A stretch of 55,059 bases of DNA from Gemmatimonadota bacterium (GTDB taxonomy: Bacteria > Latescibacterota > UBA2968 > UBA8231): positions 1 through 55,059 of the forward strand of contig JABHDC010000265.1 in the NCBI GenBank assembly GCA_018673255.1, given 5' to 3'. The notes below the pieces were generated by a model. The model saw nothing but the letters and a program-made list of their open reading frames with translations, made no database searches and was not told the origin of the DNA. Shown here in pieces: positions 17,385-25,005 of this stretch; within the stretch, counting starts at the first letter, position 1, and the number at the start of each line of letters is the position of its first letter. Made by a program: the position numbers and the translations under genes.

Positions 17385-18154
17385 CAGTGCTTCAGCGTGC
17401 CAGCCAGCATGCCGCCATCCACGGTCAGGGTGGAACCGGTGACATAGGACGACGCATCCGAGGCCAGGAACAGGACGGCCTCAGCGATGTCCCGTGGCGT
17501 GCCGAGTCGCTTGGCCGGCACCGAATTGGCGAAGGCGTCCCGGTCCTTCTTTGTCGATCCCTTCCACAAAGGAGTCAGAATCGCTCCCGGCAGTAGAGAA
17601 TTGACACGGATATCGGGCCCGAAGTCGATGGCGAGGGTACGTGTCAGGCCGAGCACACCGGCCTTGGCTGCATCGTAGGCCGTGTGCTGGGCAAAGCTGG
17701 CCACGGCATGGACGGAGGAGACGTTGATGATCGAGCCGCCATCACCACTTGAGCGCATGGCGGGAATCCCATACTTGGCTGCCAGGTAGACGGAGGTCAA
17801 TCCCACGGCCAGAGTCTTGTCCCAATCGGCCTCGTCCATCTCGGTTGCCGGTGCCAGATTGAGGGTGATGGCATTGTTCATGAGAATGTCGAGCCGGCCA
17901 TATGCCTTCTGTGTGCGCTCGATCATCCGTTTCACGCCTGCCGCCTTGCCCACGTCGGCACGGATGAAGATGGCTTCATGTCCGGACCTGGTAATGTCGG
18001 CCACGACACGCTTGCCGTTGTCTGCATCGACGTCGACGACGGCCACGCGGGCGCCTTCACCGGCAAGTAACAGGGCCGAGCCTTCGCCAATACCGGAGGC
18101 GCCGCCGGTCACAATGGCGACCTTGCCTGCTACACGTCCTTCTGCCGTTACCAT
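17384..18154 (-). CDS. Short-chain dehydrogenase/reductase
   Basis: I set the start at MVTAEGRVAGKVAIV, which follows GGAG at 7-base spacing; an in-frame ATG lies 15 bases upstream. The 256-residue product has the NAD(P) motif VTGGASGIG (TGxxxGxG), an Asp in VAVVDVDAD suggesting NAD preference, NNAITL, and the catalytic Ser and YxxxK (SSVHAVAS...YDAAK). The C-terminal 'SSYVTGSTLTVDGGM' is typical of classical SDRs. It is translationally coupled to the GMC oxidoreductase. Confidence 0.88.
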   Translation of the reverse strand: MVTAEGRVAGKVAIVTGGASGIGEGSALLLAGEGARVAVVDVDADNGKRVVADITRSGHEAIFIRADVGKAAGVKRMIERTQKAYGRLDILMNNAITLNLAPATEMDEADWDKTLAVGLTSVYLAAKYGIPAMRSSGDGGSIINVSSVHAVASFAQHTAYDAAKAGVLGLTRTLAIDFGPDIRVNSLLPGAILTPLWKGSTKKDRDAFANSVPAKRLGTPRDIAEAVLFLASDASSYVTGSTLTVDGGMLAGTLKH

Positions 18155-18253
18155 GTCAGTTCTCCGCACTGGGGCTGATGGAATGAGATATCGAGATCAG
18201 GCGTGGTAAGTTACGATGCCGTGAGTGATGACCGCACATCCGGGAGCAGCAAC

Positions 18254-20014
18254 ATGAATTCAATGACCGATGATGGTTCCACTTATCTGCTCGACATGGG
18301 TCGCGCCGGGCCGGCCGAAGCCATCTCCAATCGGCTCGAGACCGGCTGCTGGTTGAGTGTTCCATACACGGTCGAGGCCGGCGAAGGGCAGATGCTGTTT
18401 GCCACGCGACAGCAGGCGCCGCCTGAGATCCGCCTCGATCTTGGTGTCACCGGATGGCATCGCATTCACATAGCCACATTCCGACACTTCCAGTTCGCTG
18501 AGACCCTCCTGCTGCTGAAACTGGCCTCTGATCCTGCCTTCACACGCGCCGCGCAGGAGGATTTCAGACGTGACAAGGATCTTGTCGCTGAAGAGATGAT
18601 CCCCGGACCGATGGATCTGAGTGAGGCCTATTGGAAGACCGTCGACCTGCAGCCAGGCGAGCAACTGGTATTGCACCGCCCAATGCACGGAACCATGGGG
18701 AATGCCCTGGCAAATATCGCCTATGTCCGGCTCATGCCGGTGGCAGAGGATGAGCTGGAGATTTTCGAGCGGGAGAGCTCGCCTCGTCCCGATACGCCTC
18801 GTCTGATGGCCAACTACGATGGGGGCCAGCATCTGCAGTGGGCCTATGGCTCACGTGCCGAAGTGGCGGATGAGTTCCAGGCCTTCGCGAATGGTGATTT
18901 CAAGATGGTCCTGTGGGGTGTTGCCCGCAGCTTCCAGACATTCTACCCATCGAAGGTTGCCGACCCGATCACATCATCGCCCCTGTTACCTGGTGTGTTT
19001 GCAGCGATGTGGGAAGCCCATGAGCGGGCAAGGACCGCTGACTTCGATCCATTGGCCGCTGCGGTAGCATGTGCGCACGACGTTGGGCTCGAGATCTATC
19101 CCCAGTTGCGCATGGCTGGAGAGAAACTTCCGCCCATTCATCTGGATGCAGCAGGACCGGGTAGCTTCCAGACCGATCATCCCGAGTTTCGCTGCCTCAC
19201 AGCAGAGGGCAAGCCCACACGCCATCTGAGCCATGCCTTCCCGGAAGTCCGCGAGCGATACGTGCGATTATTTCGCGAGTGGGTTGAAGATTACGATGCG
19301 GATGGGGTGAATATCCTCTTCAATCGTTCGTGGCCTTTCGCGTTGAGTGAGGTACCGGTCGTCGACAGCTTCCGTGAGATGTACGGTGAAGAGATGACCG
19401 ATCTGGATGACACCGATGTCCGTGTCCTGCGCCATCGGGCAAGTTTCGTGACCCAGACCTTGCGGGCGACGCGTCAGATGCTCGATGACGTTGGGAGAGC
19501 GAAGGGGCGCACGCTGGGCCTTTGCTGTCTGGTGTCATCTGAGGTCCACGGCGGCGCCCCGGATGCAGGTCCCTTTTCACATCCCCTGTATGAGGGCGTC
19601 GATGTCGAGGCCTGGGTTCGAGAGGGCCTTGTTGATCATCTTGTCGTCAACATCCAGCGGGCAGGCGATGCTGCCGGGCAGGATGCGGCGGCCACCCTGA
19701 AGCCATATATCGAACTGGCTCGGGGTACGAAGACCCAGGTGTATGCTGACCTGTATCCCCGACGGCAGTCGGGCAACTCGATGCGGATTCGTGCGAAGGC
19801 CTGTTATGATGCCGGTGTGGACGGTCTGTGCTTCTGGGATTGTCAGAAGAGATCCCTGCGTCTGAGTGGCTGGGCGATGCATCGCCAGCTGGGTCACCGG
19901 GATGAACTCGGCCAGATGAAGCCCTATGCCGAGAGACTGTTCCGGGTTGTGCCCTTGAAGTGCCTGGACGGCTTCGACGCGCTGGATCCGGCCTGTCAGC
20001 CGACGGATGGGTAG
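18254..20014 (+). CDS. Glycoside-hydrolase-like protein (GHL10/DUF4015-like TIM barrel)
   Basis: 586 residues with start MNSMTDDG after GGGAG. The N-terminal about 190 residues look like a beta-rich accessory domain. From about residue 200 comes a TIM-barrel-like part: 'FKMVLWGVARSFQTFYPS', 'HDVGLEIYPQLRM', 'VRLFREWVEDYDADGVNILFN' and 'GTKTQVYADLYPR', followed by 'KACYDAGVDGLCFWD'. This resembles the family-10-like glycosyl hydrolases that planctomycete and latescibacterial genomes carry in many copies. There is no signal peptide. Substrate and catalytic acids cannot be fixed by eye. Confidence 0.55.
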   Translation: MNSMTDDGSTYLLDMGRAGPAEAISNRLETGCWLSVPYTVEAGEGQMLFATRQQAPPEIRLDLGVTGWHRIHIATFRHFQFAETLLLLKLASDPAFTRAAQEDFRRDKDLVAEEMIPGPMDLSEAYWKTVDLQPGEQLVLHRPMHGTMGNALANIAYVRLMPVAEDELEIFERESSPRPDTPRLMANYDGGQHLQWAYGSRAEVADEFQAFANGDFKMVLWGVARSFQTFYPSKVADPITSSPLLPGVFAAMWEAHERARTADFDPLAAAVACAHDVGLEIYPQLRMAGEKLPPIHLDAAGPGSFQTDHPEFRCLTAEGKPTRHLSHAFPEVRERYVRLFREWVEDYDADGVNILFNRSWPFALSEVPVVDSFREMYGEEMTDLDDTDVRVLRHRASFVTQTLRATRQMLDDVGRAKGRTLGLCCLVSSEVHGGAPDAGPFSHPLYEGVDVEAWVREGLVDHLVVNIQRAGDAAGQDAAATLKPYIELARGTKTQVYADLYPRRQSGNSMRIRAKACYDAGVDGLCFWDCQKRSLRLSGWAMHRQLGHRDELGQMKPYAERLFRVVPLKCLDGFDALDPACQPTDG

Positions 20015-20114
20015 GCGGCTGACGTCGGTCATCCTTGTCGATCCTGACGAACCTCCGTACCATGGCAATCATTGGTGCAGGGCGCCCGAGCGGCGCACAT
20101 CAGGAGGTGGCAAC

Positions 20115-20333
20115 ATGACAGCCAATGTCGGTGGTATCGATCGTGTCGTCCGCGTCGTGGCGGGCATCGCGATCATCGTGGCAGGCGTGGTGTATCAGTC
20201 GTGGTGGGGTGTGATCGGCATCGTTCCCCTTGGCACCGCCGTTTTCAGCTGGTGTCCGCCTTATGCGCTGTTGGGGATTTCCACGTGCTGCGCATCGGCT
20301 GATGACGCACCGGCTGCCGGCGAGAACGAATAG
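20115..20333 (+). CDS. DUF2892-type small membrane protein
   Basis: 72 residues starting after a strong AGGAGG. 'NVGGIDRVVRVVAGIAIIV' followed by a second hydrophobic helix and 'WCPPYALLGISTC' is the YgaP-type DUF2892 pattern: two membrane helices joined by a short loop, with conserved Cys residues. Role is unknown; relatives are fused to or sit near rhodanese domains, not seen here. Confidence 0.8.
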   Translation: MTANVGGIDRVVRVVAGIAIIVAGVVYQSWWGVIGIVPLGTAVFSWCPPYALLGISTCCASADDAPAAGENE

Positions 20334-20340
20334 CGCGACA

Positions 20341-20405
20341 CACGATCTGGTCTGGGGCAGACTGTCCCCGGTCCGCAGCGCAAATGCGAACCATCACAGA
20401 TCGTG
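20341..20405. repeat. 9-bp inverted repeat in a convergent intergenic region
   Basis: CACGATCTG (20341-20349) and CAGATCGTG (20397-20405) flank 47 bases containing a smaller GGGG/CCCC hairpin. The position between the DUF2892 gene and the convergent hydrolase suggests an mRNA 3'-end structure. There is no T run. Confidence 0.35.
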
Positions 20406-20419
20406 ATTGGTCCTGAGGC

Positions 20420-21097
20420 TCAGTAGAGTCTGCTCGTCCAGTCGACGAAGACGCGCGCCATTTCCGCGTAGACGTCTTCGTCGCTTTGTCGTGTACGCTT
20501 CAGAATCTTGAAGCCATGGTCGGCTGTGTCGACCAGGTGCAGGCTTGCGCTGTCGCCCAGGCCCGTCACGACGGGTTCGAGCAGGTCGAGATAGGCCAGA
20601 TCGTCCCTGGTGCCAGACAGGAAGAGCATGGGGACCGTGACGTCGGACAGATGATCGGCCCGTTCGGTGCCGGGTTTCTTCGCTGGATGCAGGGGAAATG
20701 AGAAGAAGACAATCCCCTGCACGTGGGAGAGGGCCTTCTCGGCGGCGGCATTCGAGGTCATGCGACCCGAGAAGGAGTGACCTCCAGCCAGCAGTTGCAG
20801 ATCCGGTGCGGCGGCATGGGCCGCTTCGCAGGCGGCATGCACTGTGGCCAGCGTGACGGCTCGCGCATCGCGGCCACCGCCTCTCTCCATATAGGGATGG
20901 TTGTAACGGAAGGTGGCCACGCCCACGTCGGCCAGGTGTTCGGCGATCGCCTGCAGATTCCGGTGACGCATGTTCGTGCTCGCCCCGTGTCCCAGAACGA
21001 GGAGCCAGCGGGCCCCCTCGGGCCGTATCAGAAGTGCTGAGACCTCACCCTTGTCCGGGTGGGCGATAAATCGAGACTCAGTCTCTGCGTGACTCAT
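20420..21097 (-). CDS. Alpha/beta hydrolase (COG3571/dienelactone-hydrolase-like)
   Basis: I choose MSHAETESRF as start because it gives the ATGA overlap with the aminotransferase stop. 225 residues: 'ARWLLVLGHGASTNMRH' (oxyanion strand), AGGHSFSGRM with nucleophile Ser in G-H-S-F-S, 'PMLFLSGTRDDLAYLD' with the acid Asp, and 'VDTADHGFKI' with His. The compact size and motifs fit the predicted KAN-type hydrolase group of unknown substrate. Confidence 0.75.
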   Translation of the reverse strand: MSHAETESRFIAHPDKGEVSALLIRPEGARWLLVLGHGASTNMRHRNLQAIAEHLADVGVATFRYNHPYMERGGGRDARAVTLATVHAACEAAHAAAPDLQLLAGGHSFSGRMTSNAAAEKALSHVQGIVFFSFPLHPAKKPGTERADHLSDVTVPMLFLSGTRDDLAYLDLLEPVVTGLGDSASLHLVDTADHGFKILKRTRQSDEDVYAEMARVFVDWTSRLY

Positions 21098-22434
21098 CGA
21101 TCCTCGCGCACGACGGCGAGGGCGTCGACGAGACTTTTCTCCACGAGTTCGCACAATTCGTCGACACCGGCTTCATCGATGATGAGGGCCGGCCCCACGG
21201 CGAACCAGGACGGGTCAACGCGCAGCAGCAGGCCATTGGCCAGGGCGGTCTTCTTGAGGGCCATACCCAGTTCAGGGAAGGGCTCATTCGAGTCCGGATC
21301 GCGTACCAGTTCGACACCACGCAGCAGTCCCTTGCCCCGGACTTCGCGTATGACACCGTGGCGCTTGAGGCCTTCCAGCCCCGCGGCGAGACGTTCACCC
21401 AACACGTGGGCGCGCTGGTCGAGTCCTTGTTCAGTGATCTCATCGATGACGGCAATGCCTGCTGCGCAACCGACTGGATGCCCGGCATAGGTGTGGCCGT
21501 GGGCGAAGTTGGCCCCGTCGGATGTCTGGAAACAGTCTGCCATATCTGCTCTGGCCATCATGGCGCCCAGTGGCATGGTTCCACTGGAGAGTCCCTTGCC
21601 ACCGCAGATGATGTCGGGTGTTACATCATAGGTCTGGGCAGCGAACATGGATCCGGTGCGGCCCCAGGCCGTGATGATCTCGTCGAAGATCAACAGCACA
21701 TCGTGACGATCGCAGATCTCTCGAAGGATCTGGAAATACTCGGCCGTGGGGGTGATCACACCACCCGTGTTGCTCACCGGCTCAAGGATCACAGCCGCCA
21801 CGGTCGAGGGATCCTCGTGCACGATCACATCCTCGAACTGACGCGCCGCAAAACGATTGCACTCGTCCCAGTCGCTGAAGTCGTCCCGATAGTGGTTGGG
21901 AGGAAAGACCTTCAGGAAACCGGTCGGGCCGGGTTCGAATGGTGACTTGCGGGGACCGGTGCCACTGGCGGCCATGGCGCCAAAGGTGGCGCCGTGATAA
22001 CCGAGGTAGCGGCTGACGAACTTGTATTTGCCGGGGCGGCCGGTCTGCTGGTAGTACTGCCGCGCAAATTTCAGGGCCGCCTCCATCGATTCGGAGCCGC
22101 CACTGAAGGACTTGACGAAATCGAGCGTTCCCGGGGTCACCGAACCGATGCGCTCGACGAATTCCAGGGTGATATCCGCCGTGCCGTGCATGGGTGGGGC
22201 GAAGCTGAGTTTCTCCAACTGCTGGCCGATCGCCTCGATGACGCGGGGGTGGCCGTGTCCGAGTGTGGCAGCATAGACGCCGGCGATGCTGTCGAAGTAA
22301 CGCCGCCCCTCCACGTCCCAGTAGTGCAGTCCCTTCGCCCGCTCAACGATCAGTGGATTGTCGAAGAAGGCATCGTGATGCTGATAGTCGAGGAAGGTCC
22401 GACGCAGAAGCTGCCGATGGCGGTCACTGATCAC
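21094..22434 (-). CDS. Class III PLP-dependent aminotransferase
   Basis: 446 residues. The fold signatures are 'RYFDSIAGVYAATLGHGHP' (about 44-62), 'SFSGGSESMEAALKFARQY', 'LLIFDEIITAWGRTGSMFA' and the PLP lysine in CGGKGLSSGTMPLGA (about 280), then 'FAHGHTYAGHPVGCAAGI'. The family transfers amino groups from omega-amino acids such as beta-alanine, GABA or putrescine to keto acids. The paired hydrolase gives no firm substrate. Confidence 0.9.
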   Translation of the reverse strand: MISDRHRQLLRRTFLDYQHHDAFFDNPLIVERAKGLHYWDVEGRRYFDSIAGVYAATLGHGHPRVIEAIGQQLEKLSFAPPMHGTADITLEFVERIGSVTPGTLDFVKSFSGGSESMEAALKFARQYYQQTGRPGKYKFVSRYLGYHGATFGAMAASGTGPRKSPFEPGPTGFLKVFPPNHYRDDFSDWDECNRFAARQFEDVIVHEDPSTVAAVILEPVSNTGGVITPTAEYFQILREICDRHDVLLIFDEIITAWGRTGSMFAAQTYDVTPDIICGGKGLSSGTMPLGAMMARADMADCFQTSDGANFAHGHTYAGHPVGCAAGIAVIDEITEQGLDQRAHVLGERLAAGLEGLKRHGVIREVRGKGLLRGVELVRDPDSNEPFPELGMALKKTALANGLLLRVDPSWFAVGPALIIDEAGVDELCELVEKSLVDALAVVREDR

Positions 22435-22561
22435 GAGTTCTCTCCGATGGGCTGACGTTGACGATGGTCACCTCAGTGACGAGGGTACGAGTACAGGTAA
22501 TCGGGAACCAGTGCGGATCCACGATCTCTCGGCGGAATCGCAGGCCGAGACGGAGGCAGTA

Positions 22562-23182
22562 ATGCGACAATTCATGATTCTCACGATGGCAATGATGTTC
22601 CTGGCGGTTTCGGCCGACGCCCAGATCGCCCGCGTGCGACAGGCTCAGACGGGGGCCACATCTCTGGAAGTGGCGGTGGGCGAGGTCATTGAAGTGGAGA
22701 TTGTGGTCGATCCGCACGGGACCGCCATGGCCGGCGCTGCGGTCTTCCTGACCATTGAGGGAGGTGCCTTCGATGTCCTCGACCTTGGCCTCGTCGGCGA
22801 ATCGGGAACCCAGCCATTTCTCTCCGGTCCTCTGTTCAACTCCAGGCCGATTGCCAACAGGCTGTTGTCCGAAACAGAAGACCTTGTGGCCCAGCAGATC
22901 TCCGGACTGCAGCTCGACTACGCGGTCTACGTCTCTGATCTGGCTGACGCGTCGACGGAGTCGGGTGTCCTGGCGACGATGACACTGCTGGCCATCAAGC
23001 CGGCAGAGCAGGTGGTGATAAAGATCGATGACAACCCCATCCGCGAGACACGCCTGATAGGGGATGATCTTGTCTCCGAGATGAGATTCCTGACGCGTGG
23101 TGGCATGGAGATCAAAGTCGTCGACGTGGCCACGGCGGTTACGCCGCGGACGTGGGGTGTACTCAAGCTTCGGGCACAGTGA
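22562..23182 (+). CDS. Exported protein, cohesin-like beta domain (hypothetical)
   Basis: 206 residues from MRQFMILTMAMMFLAVSADAQ, a signal peptide with an A-D-A cleavage site. The body 'TSLEVAVGEVIEVEIVVDP' followed by 'GAAVFLTIEGGAFDVLDLG' has the alternating pattern of cohesin-type or similar beta-sandwich domains. The C-terminal ending RTWGVLKLRAQ recalls the short T-x-WG-x-[IL]-K tail I associate with exported FCB-group proteins; that link is tentative. Confidence 0.55.
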   Translation: MRQFMILTMAMMFLAVSADAQIARVRQAQTGATSLEVAVGEVIEVEIVVDPHGTAMAGAAVFLTIEGGAFDVLDLGLVGESGTQPFLSGPLFNSRPIANRLLSETEDLVAQQISGLQLDYAVYVSDLADASTESGVLATMTLLAIKPAEQVVIKIDDNPIRETRLIGDDLVSEMRFLTRGGMEIKVVDVATAVTPRTWGVLKLRAQ

Positions 23183-23240
23183 CGCCGCTGGGTACGCTCG
23201 TGATCAGGTGCCCCTCGTGAGTGCAGGGTCTGCGGGCGCC

Positions 23241-24266
23241 ATGGGAGCCACGGATGTACGCTTCCAGGACGAGTTCGACTTCCTCCCCGTCTGGCGCCAG
23301 ACACTGGCGCAGCGAACCCACCAGGCCGTGGCGTCTCTGTCGGCCATTCCCGATGTGGTGGGTCTTGTTCTGGCCGGTGGGTTGGGAAGGGGAGCTGAGT
23401 GGCCCCTGTCGGATATCGATCTGATTGGCATCTATGCAGATCAGACATTCGAGCAGACGAAAGCACACGTGGATCGCGTGCGCACAGATCTCATGGCGCA
23501 ATGGTCGGCACAGGGATTTGCCGTCTCTCTAGATATCAAGGGAATCGTCTTCACCGCCTCGGAGGTAGAGTCTGCCGTCAGGTCTCAGGGCAGCCGCGTA
23601 TTGCCCCTGTTGTCGGACAAGCGATTCTACCATGGCATGGACAAGGTGCATGGTGGCCAGTCGGTCTACGACCCCGATGGTCTGGCGACCTCATTTCTCG
23701 AGTGGGTGAATCGCGAGCGTTATTCTGATGAGGTGAAGGCTGCTCGCATCGCTGCAAAGCGCCGGATCCGCGACGAGGCCCAGCGCACGGCCCAGGACCT
23801 GCTGGATACCCAGGCGCAGGAGGCGACGCTCTCGGTCGCGGTGGACGCGGCCATCGTCGCCAACACACACTTGCTGATGGAGATCTGGGGGGATCGAGGC
23901 TCTTCACGCCGAGGGCCGACGTTTTCCGAACGATGTGCCGCCGAGCAGGGCGAAACGGCACTGGTCGACGACCTGTTCCGACTCCGGCGTTTCGATCTGG
24001 CCAGTGGCCACACCCGGATCGTTCAGGCGCCGGAGTTGGTGAGGCGATACGCGAGTTTCAGCCTCGAGGCTCGTGCATTGGTCGGCGAGGAGGTCACCAC
24101 GGCCCAGAACACGAGAGACGCAGTCGTCTGGGAACAGGGTCGCGTCCTGCGCGAAGAGGATCCGCCCTACGCGCCATGGGTCGGCGTGGACTGCGACCCA
24201 GCAAGCATCGGGGCTCGATTTGATCGGCTCTCTGACCTCATCGGCAGCCATCTACTACTTCAGTAG
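23241..24266 (+). CDS. Nucleotidyltransferase-domain protein (MNT/Pol-beta-like fold)
   Basis: 341 residues from MGATDVRF (a GTG at 23217 is the alternative start). 'VLAGGLGRGAEWPLSDIDLIGIY' holds the nucleotidyltransferase fingerprint G-G-x-G-R and S-D-I-D-L with the two metal-binding Asp. The rest is helical and rich in Arg/Asp ('RIAAKRRIRDEAQRTAQDLL'). Such stand-alone proteins transfer nucleotides to small molecules, drugs or proteins. There is no HEPN partner, so a toxin-antitoxin role is not supported. Confidence 0.65.
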   Translation: MGATDVRFQDEFDFLPVWRQTLAQRTHQAVASLSAIPDVVGLVLAGGLGRGAEWPLSDIDLIGIYADQTFEQTKAHVDRVRTDLMAQWSAQGFAVSLDIKGIVFTASEVESAVRSQGSRVLPLLSDKRFYHGMDKVHGGQSVYDPDGLATSFLEWVNRERYSDEVKAARIAAKRRIRDEAQRTAQDLLDTQAQEATLSVAVDAAIVANTHLLMEIWGDRGSSRRGPTFSERCAAEQGETALVDDLFRLRRFDLASGHTRIVQAPELVRRYASFSLEARALVGEEVTTAQNTRDAVVWEQGRVLREEDPPYAPWVGVDCDPASIGARFDRLSDLIGSHLLLQ

Positions 24267-24282
24267 AGCCATTGCTGCGGCC

Positions 24283-24552
24283 TCACTTCTTCTTCTGTTC
24301 GATGTGCTCCTTCATCTTCGCAATCAGTGCGTCGTCGTCTGCACAAGATGCCACCAGTTTGGTGAACTCCTCAGACGACATCTCCGCTCCCTCCAGGAAG
24401 CGCTCGTCCGCGCCTCACGGATAGACGTAGGCGCCCAGCCTGCCGGCCGCTCTGGCGCGCGCCTTGTCGGAAATGCGCGCCAACCACGGGAGGCCACCCA
24501 TGATGAGGCCCCGGGCGCGTGGCTTGAATTCCAGGTTGTCCGAATCAGCCAT
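24283..24552 (-). CDS. DUF5069-like protein with an in-frame TGA at a Cys position (candidate selenoprotein)
   Basis: ATG follows AAGGAG. The frame reads 45 codons (M-A-D-S-D-N-L-E-F..., 'GGLPWLARISDKARARAAG', ...AYVYP), meets TGA at 24415-24417, then continues in the same frame for 43 more residues (GADERFLEGAEMSSEEFTKL...) to a TGA stop. Total length would be 89 residues. Both halves together match the DUF5069-type pattern of 'LxRxxDKARAxxAGxxG-Y-Y-C-x-x-D-x-R-F-L', with TGA exactly where the family has Cys. A hairpin starting 12 bases after the TGA fits bacterial SECIS rules. Alternatives are a Cys-to-stop mutation or a base-call error; other genes in the next 8 kb carry frameshifts. No selA, selB or tRNA-Sec is in the window. 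Confidence 0.55.
24385..24402 (-). promoter_or_regulatory. SECIS-like hairpin downstream of the in-frame TGA
   Basis: On the minus strand CGCTTCC pairs with GGGAGCG (7 bp, one G-U) around the loop TGGA. The loop begins 19 bases after the TGA, is 4 bases long and has G at its second position. Bacterial SECIS elements usually have a small apical loop with a G in the first two positions, roughly 16-37 bases after the UGA, so the geometry fits. In a GC-rich gene such a hairpin can arise by chance. Confidence 0.45.
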
Positions 24553-24772
24553 TGATTCTCTCCTTGATTGAACTCTTGTGGCTCGAATGAACGAGTTCGG
24601 CGGGAGGATTTCAAGAGCGATGCTGTAGCTGCTGGTCGAAGGGGAGCATAGCAGGAGTCACAGAAGCAGGACTAGTCTAGCTGTACATCCCGGAATCTCA
24701 CATATCTGAGGACGTAGGGGGCATGTCGCAAGGATTCTGAAGACACTGATTCAGCGTCGCCTATTGAGCCGC

Positions 24773-24802
24773 TTGACAGTGATGAGTCGCGCTTGCTACG
24801 GT
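24773..24802 (+). promoter_or_regulatory. Sigma-70-type promoter of the cysS leader
   Basis: TTGACA (24773-24778), an 18-base spacer and TACGGT (24797-24802). The predicted start falls about 7 bases on, at or next to the A of the leader-peptide ATG (24809), which would make the leader mRNA leaderless. The -10 matches only 3 of 6 consensus bases. The rest of the gap 24553-24772 shows nothing recognisable. Confidence 0.5.
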
Positions 24803-24808
24803 AGTGCC

Positions 24809-24904
24809 ATGGACGCCACCAAATACCACACACACGCCATCGAAGACACCGCCGCAACGGCCTGCTGTTGTCCTGGACATCCATCCGAATGTGTGTGCCC
24901 GTGA
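24809..24904 (+). CDS. Cys-rich leader peptide of cysS (31 residues)
   Basis: An ATG-to-TGA frame encoding M-D-A-T-K-Y-H-T-H..., then A-C-C-C-P-G-H-P-S-E-C-V-C-P. Five of the last 13 residues are Cys (codons 19-21, 28 and 30). It lies directly downstream of a promoter and 37 bases upstream of an intrinsic terminator that precedes cysteinyl-tRNA synthetase. This is the layout of a ribosome-mediated attenuator: scarce Cys-tRNA would stall the ribosome at the Cys codons and favour read-through. Poly-Cys leaderless ORFs are known as cysteine attenuators in mycobacteria. I could not assign an antiterminator pairing. The peptide itself probably has no other function. Confidence 0.75.
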   Translation: MDATKYHTHAIEDTAATACCCPGHPSECVCP

Positions 24905-24941
24905 GATGATCTGAGCAGCAACTGAACAGAGATAATCGAAG

Positions 24942-24975
24942 CCGCAGGCGCACTCAGTGTCTGCGGTTTTTTTTT
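24942..24975 (+). terminator. Intrinsic terminator (attenuator) between the Cys leader peptide and cysS
   Basis: CCGCAG (24942-24947) and CTGCGG (24961-24966) form the base of the stem, with CAC-TCA-GTG as an inner hairpin, followed by nine T (24967-24975). It sits 30 bases before the cysS ATG, so full-length cysS transcription needs read-through. Confidence 0.85.
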
Positions 24976-25005
24976 GTGTCTGGATATGTGTCTGGAGAGG
25001 AACCC

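Noticed and set aside
23241..24266. MNT-HEPN toxin-antitoxin module
   Set aside because: No HEPN partner adjoins the nucleotidyltransferase gene and the protein is much larger than MNT antitoxins.
24283..24552. Genome-wide recoding of TGA as an explanation for the in-frame TGA
   Set aside because: Many intact genes in the window end in TGA at the expected place (ABC-F, hisG, mpa, pafA), so TGA is a normal stop here.
24905..25005. T-box riboswitch ahead of cysS
   Set aside because: No T-box sequence or specifier-loop layout was found; the Cys-rich ORF and simple terminator explain the region better.
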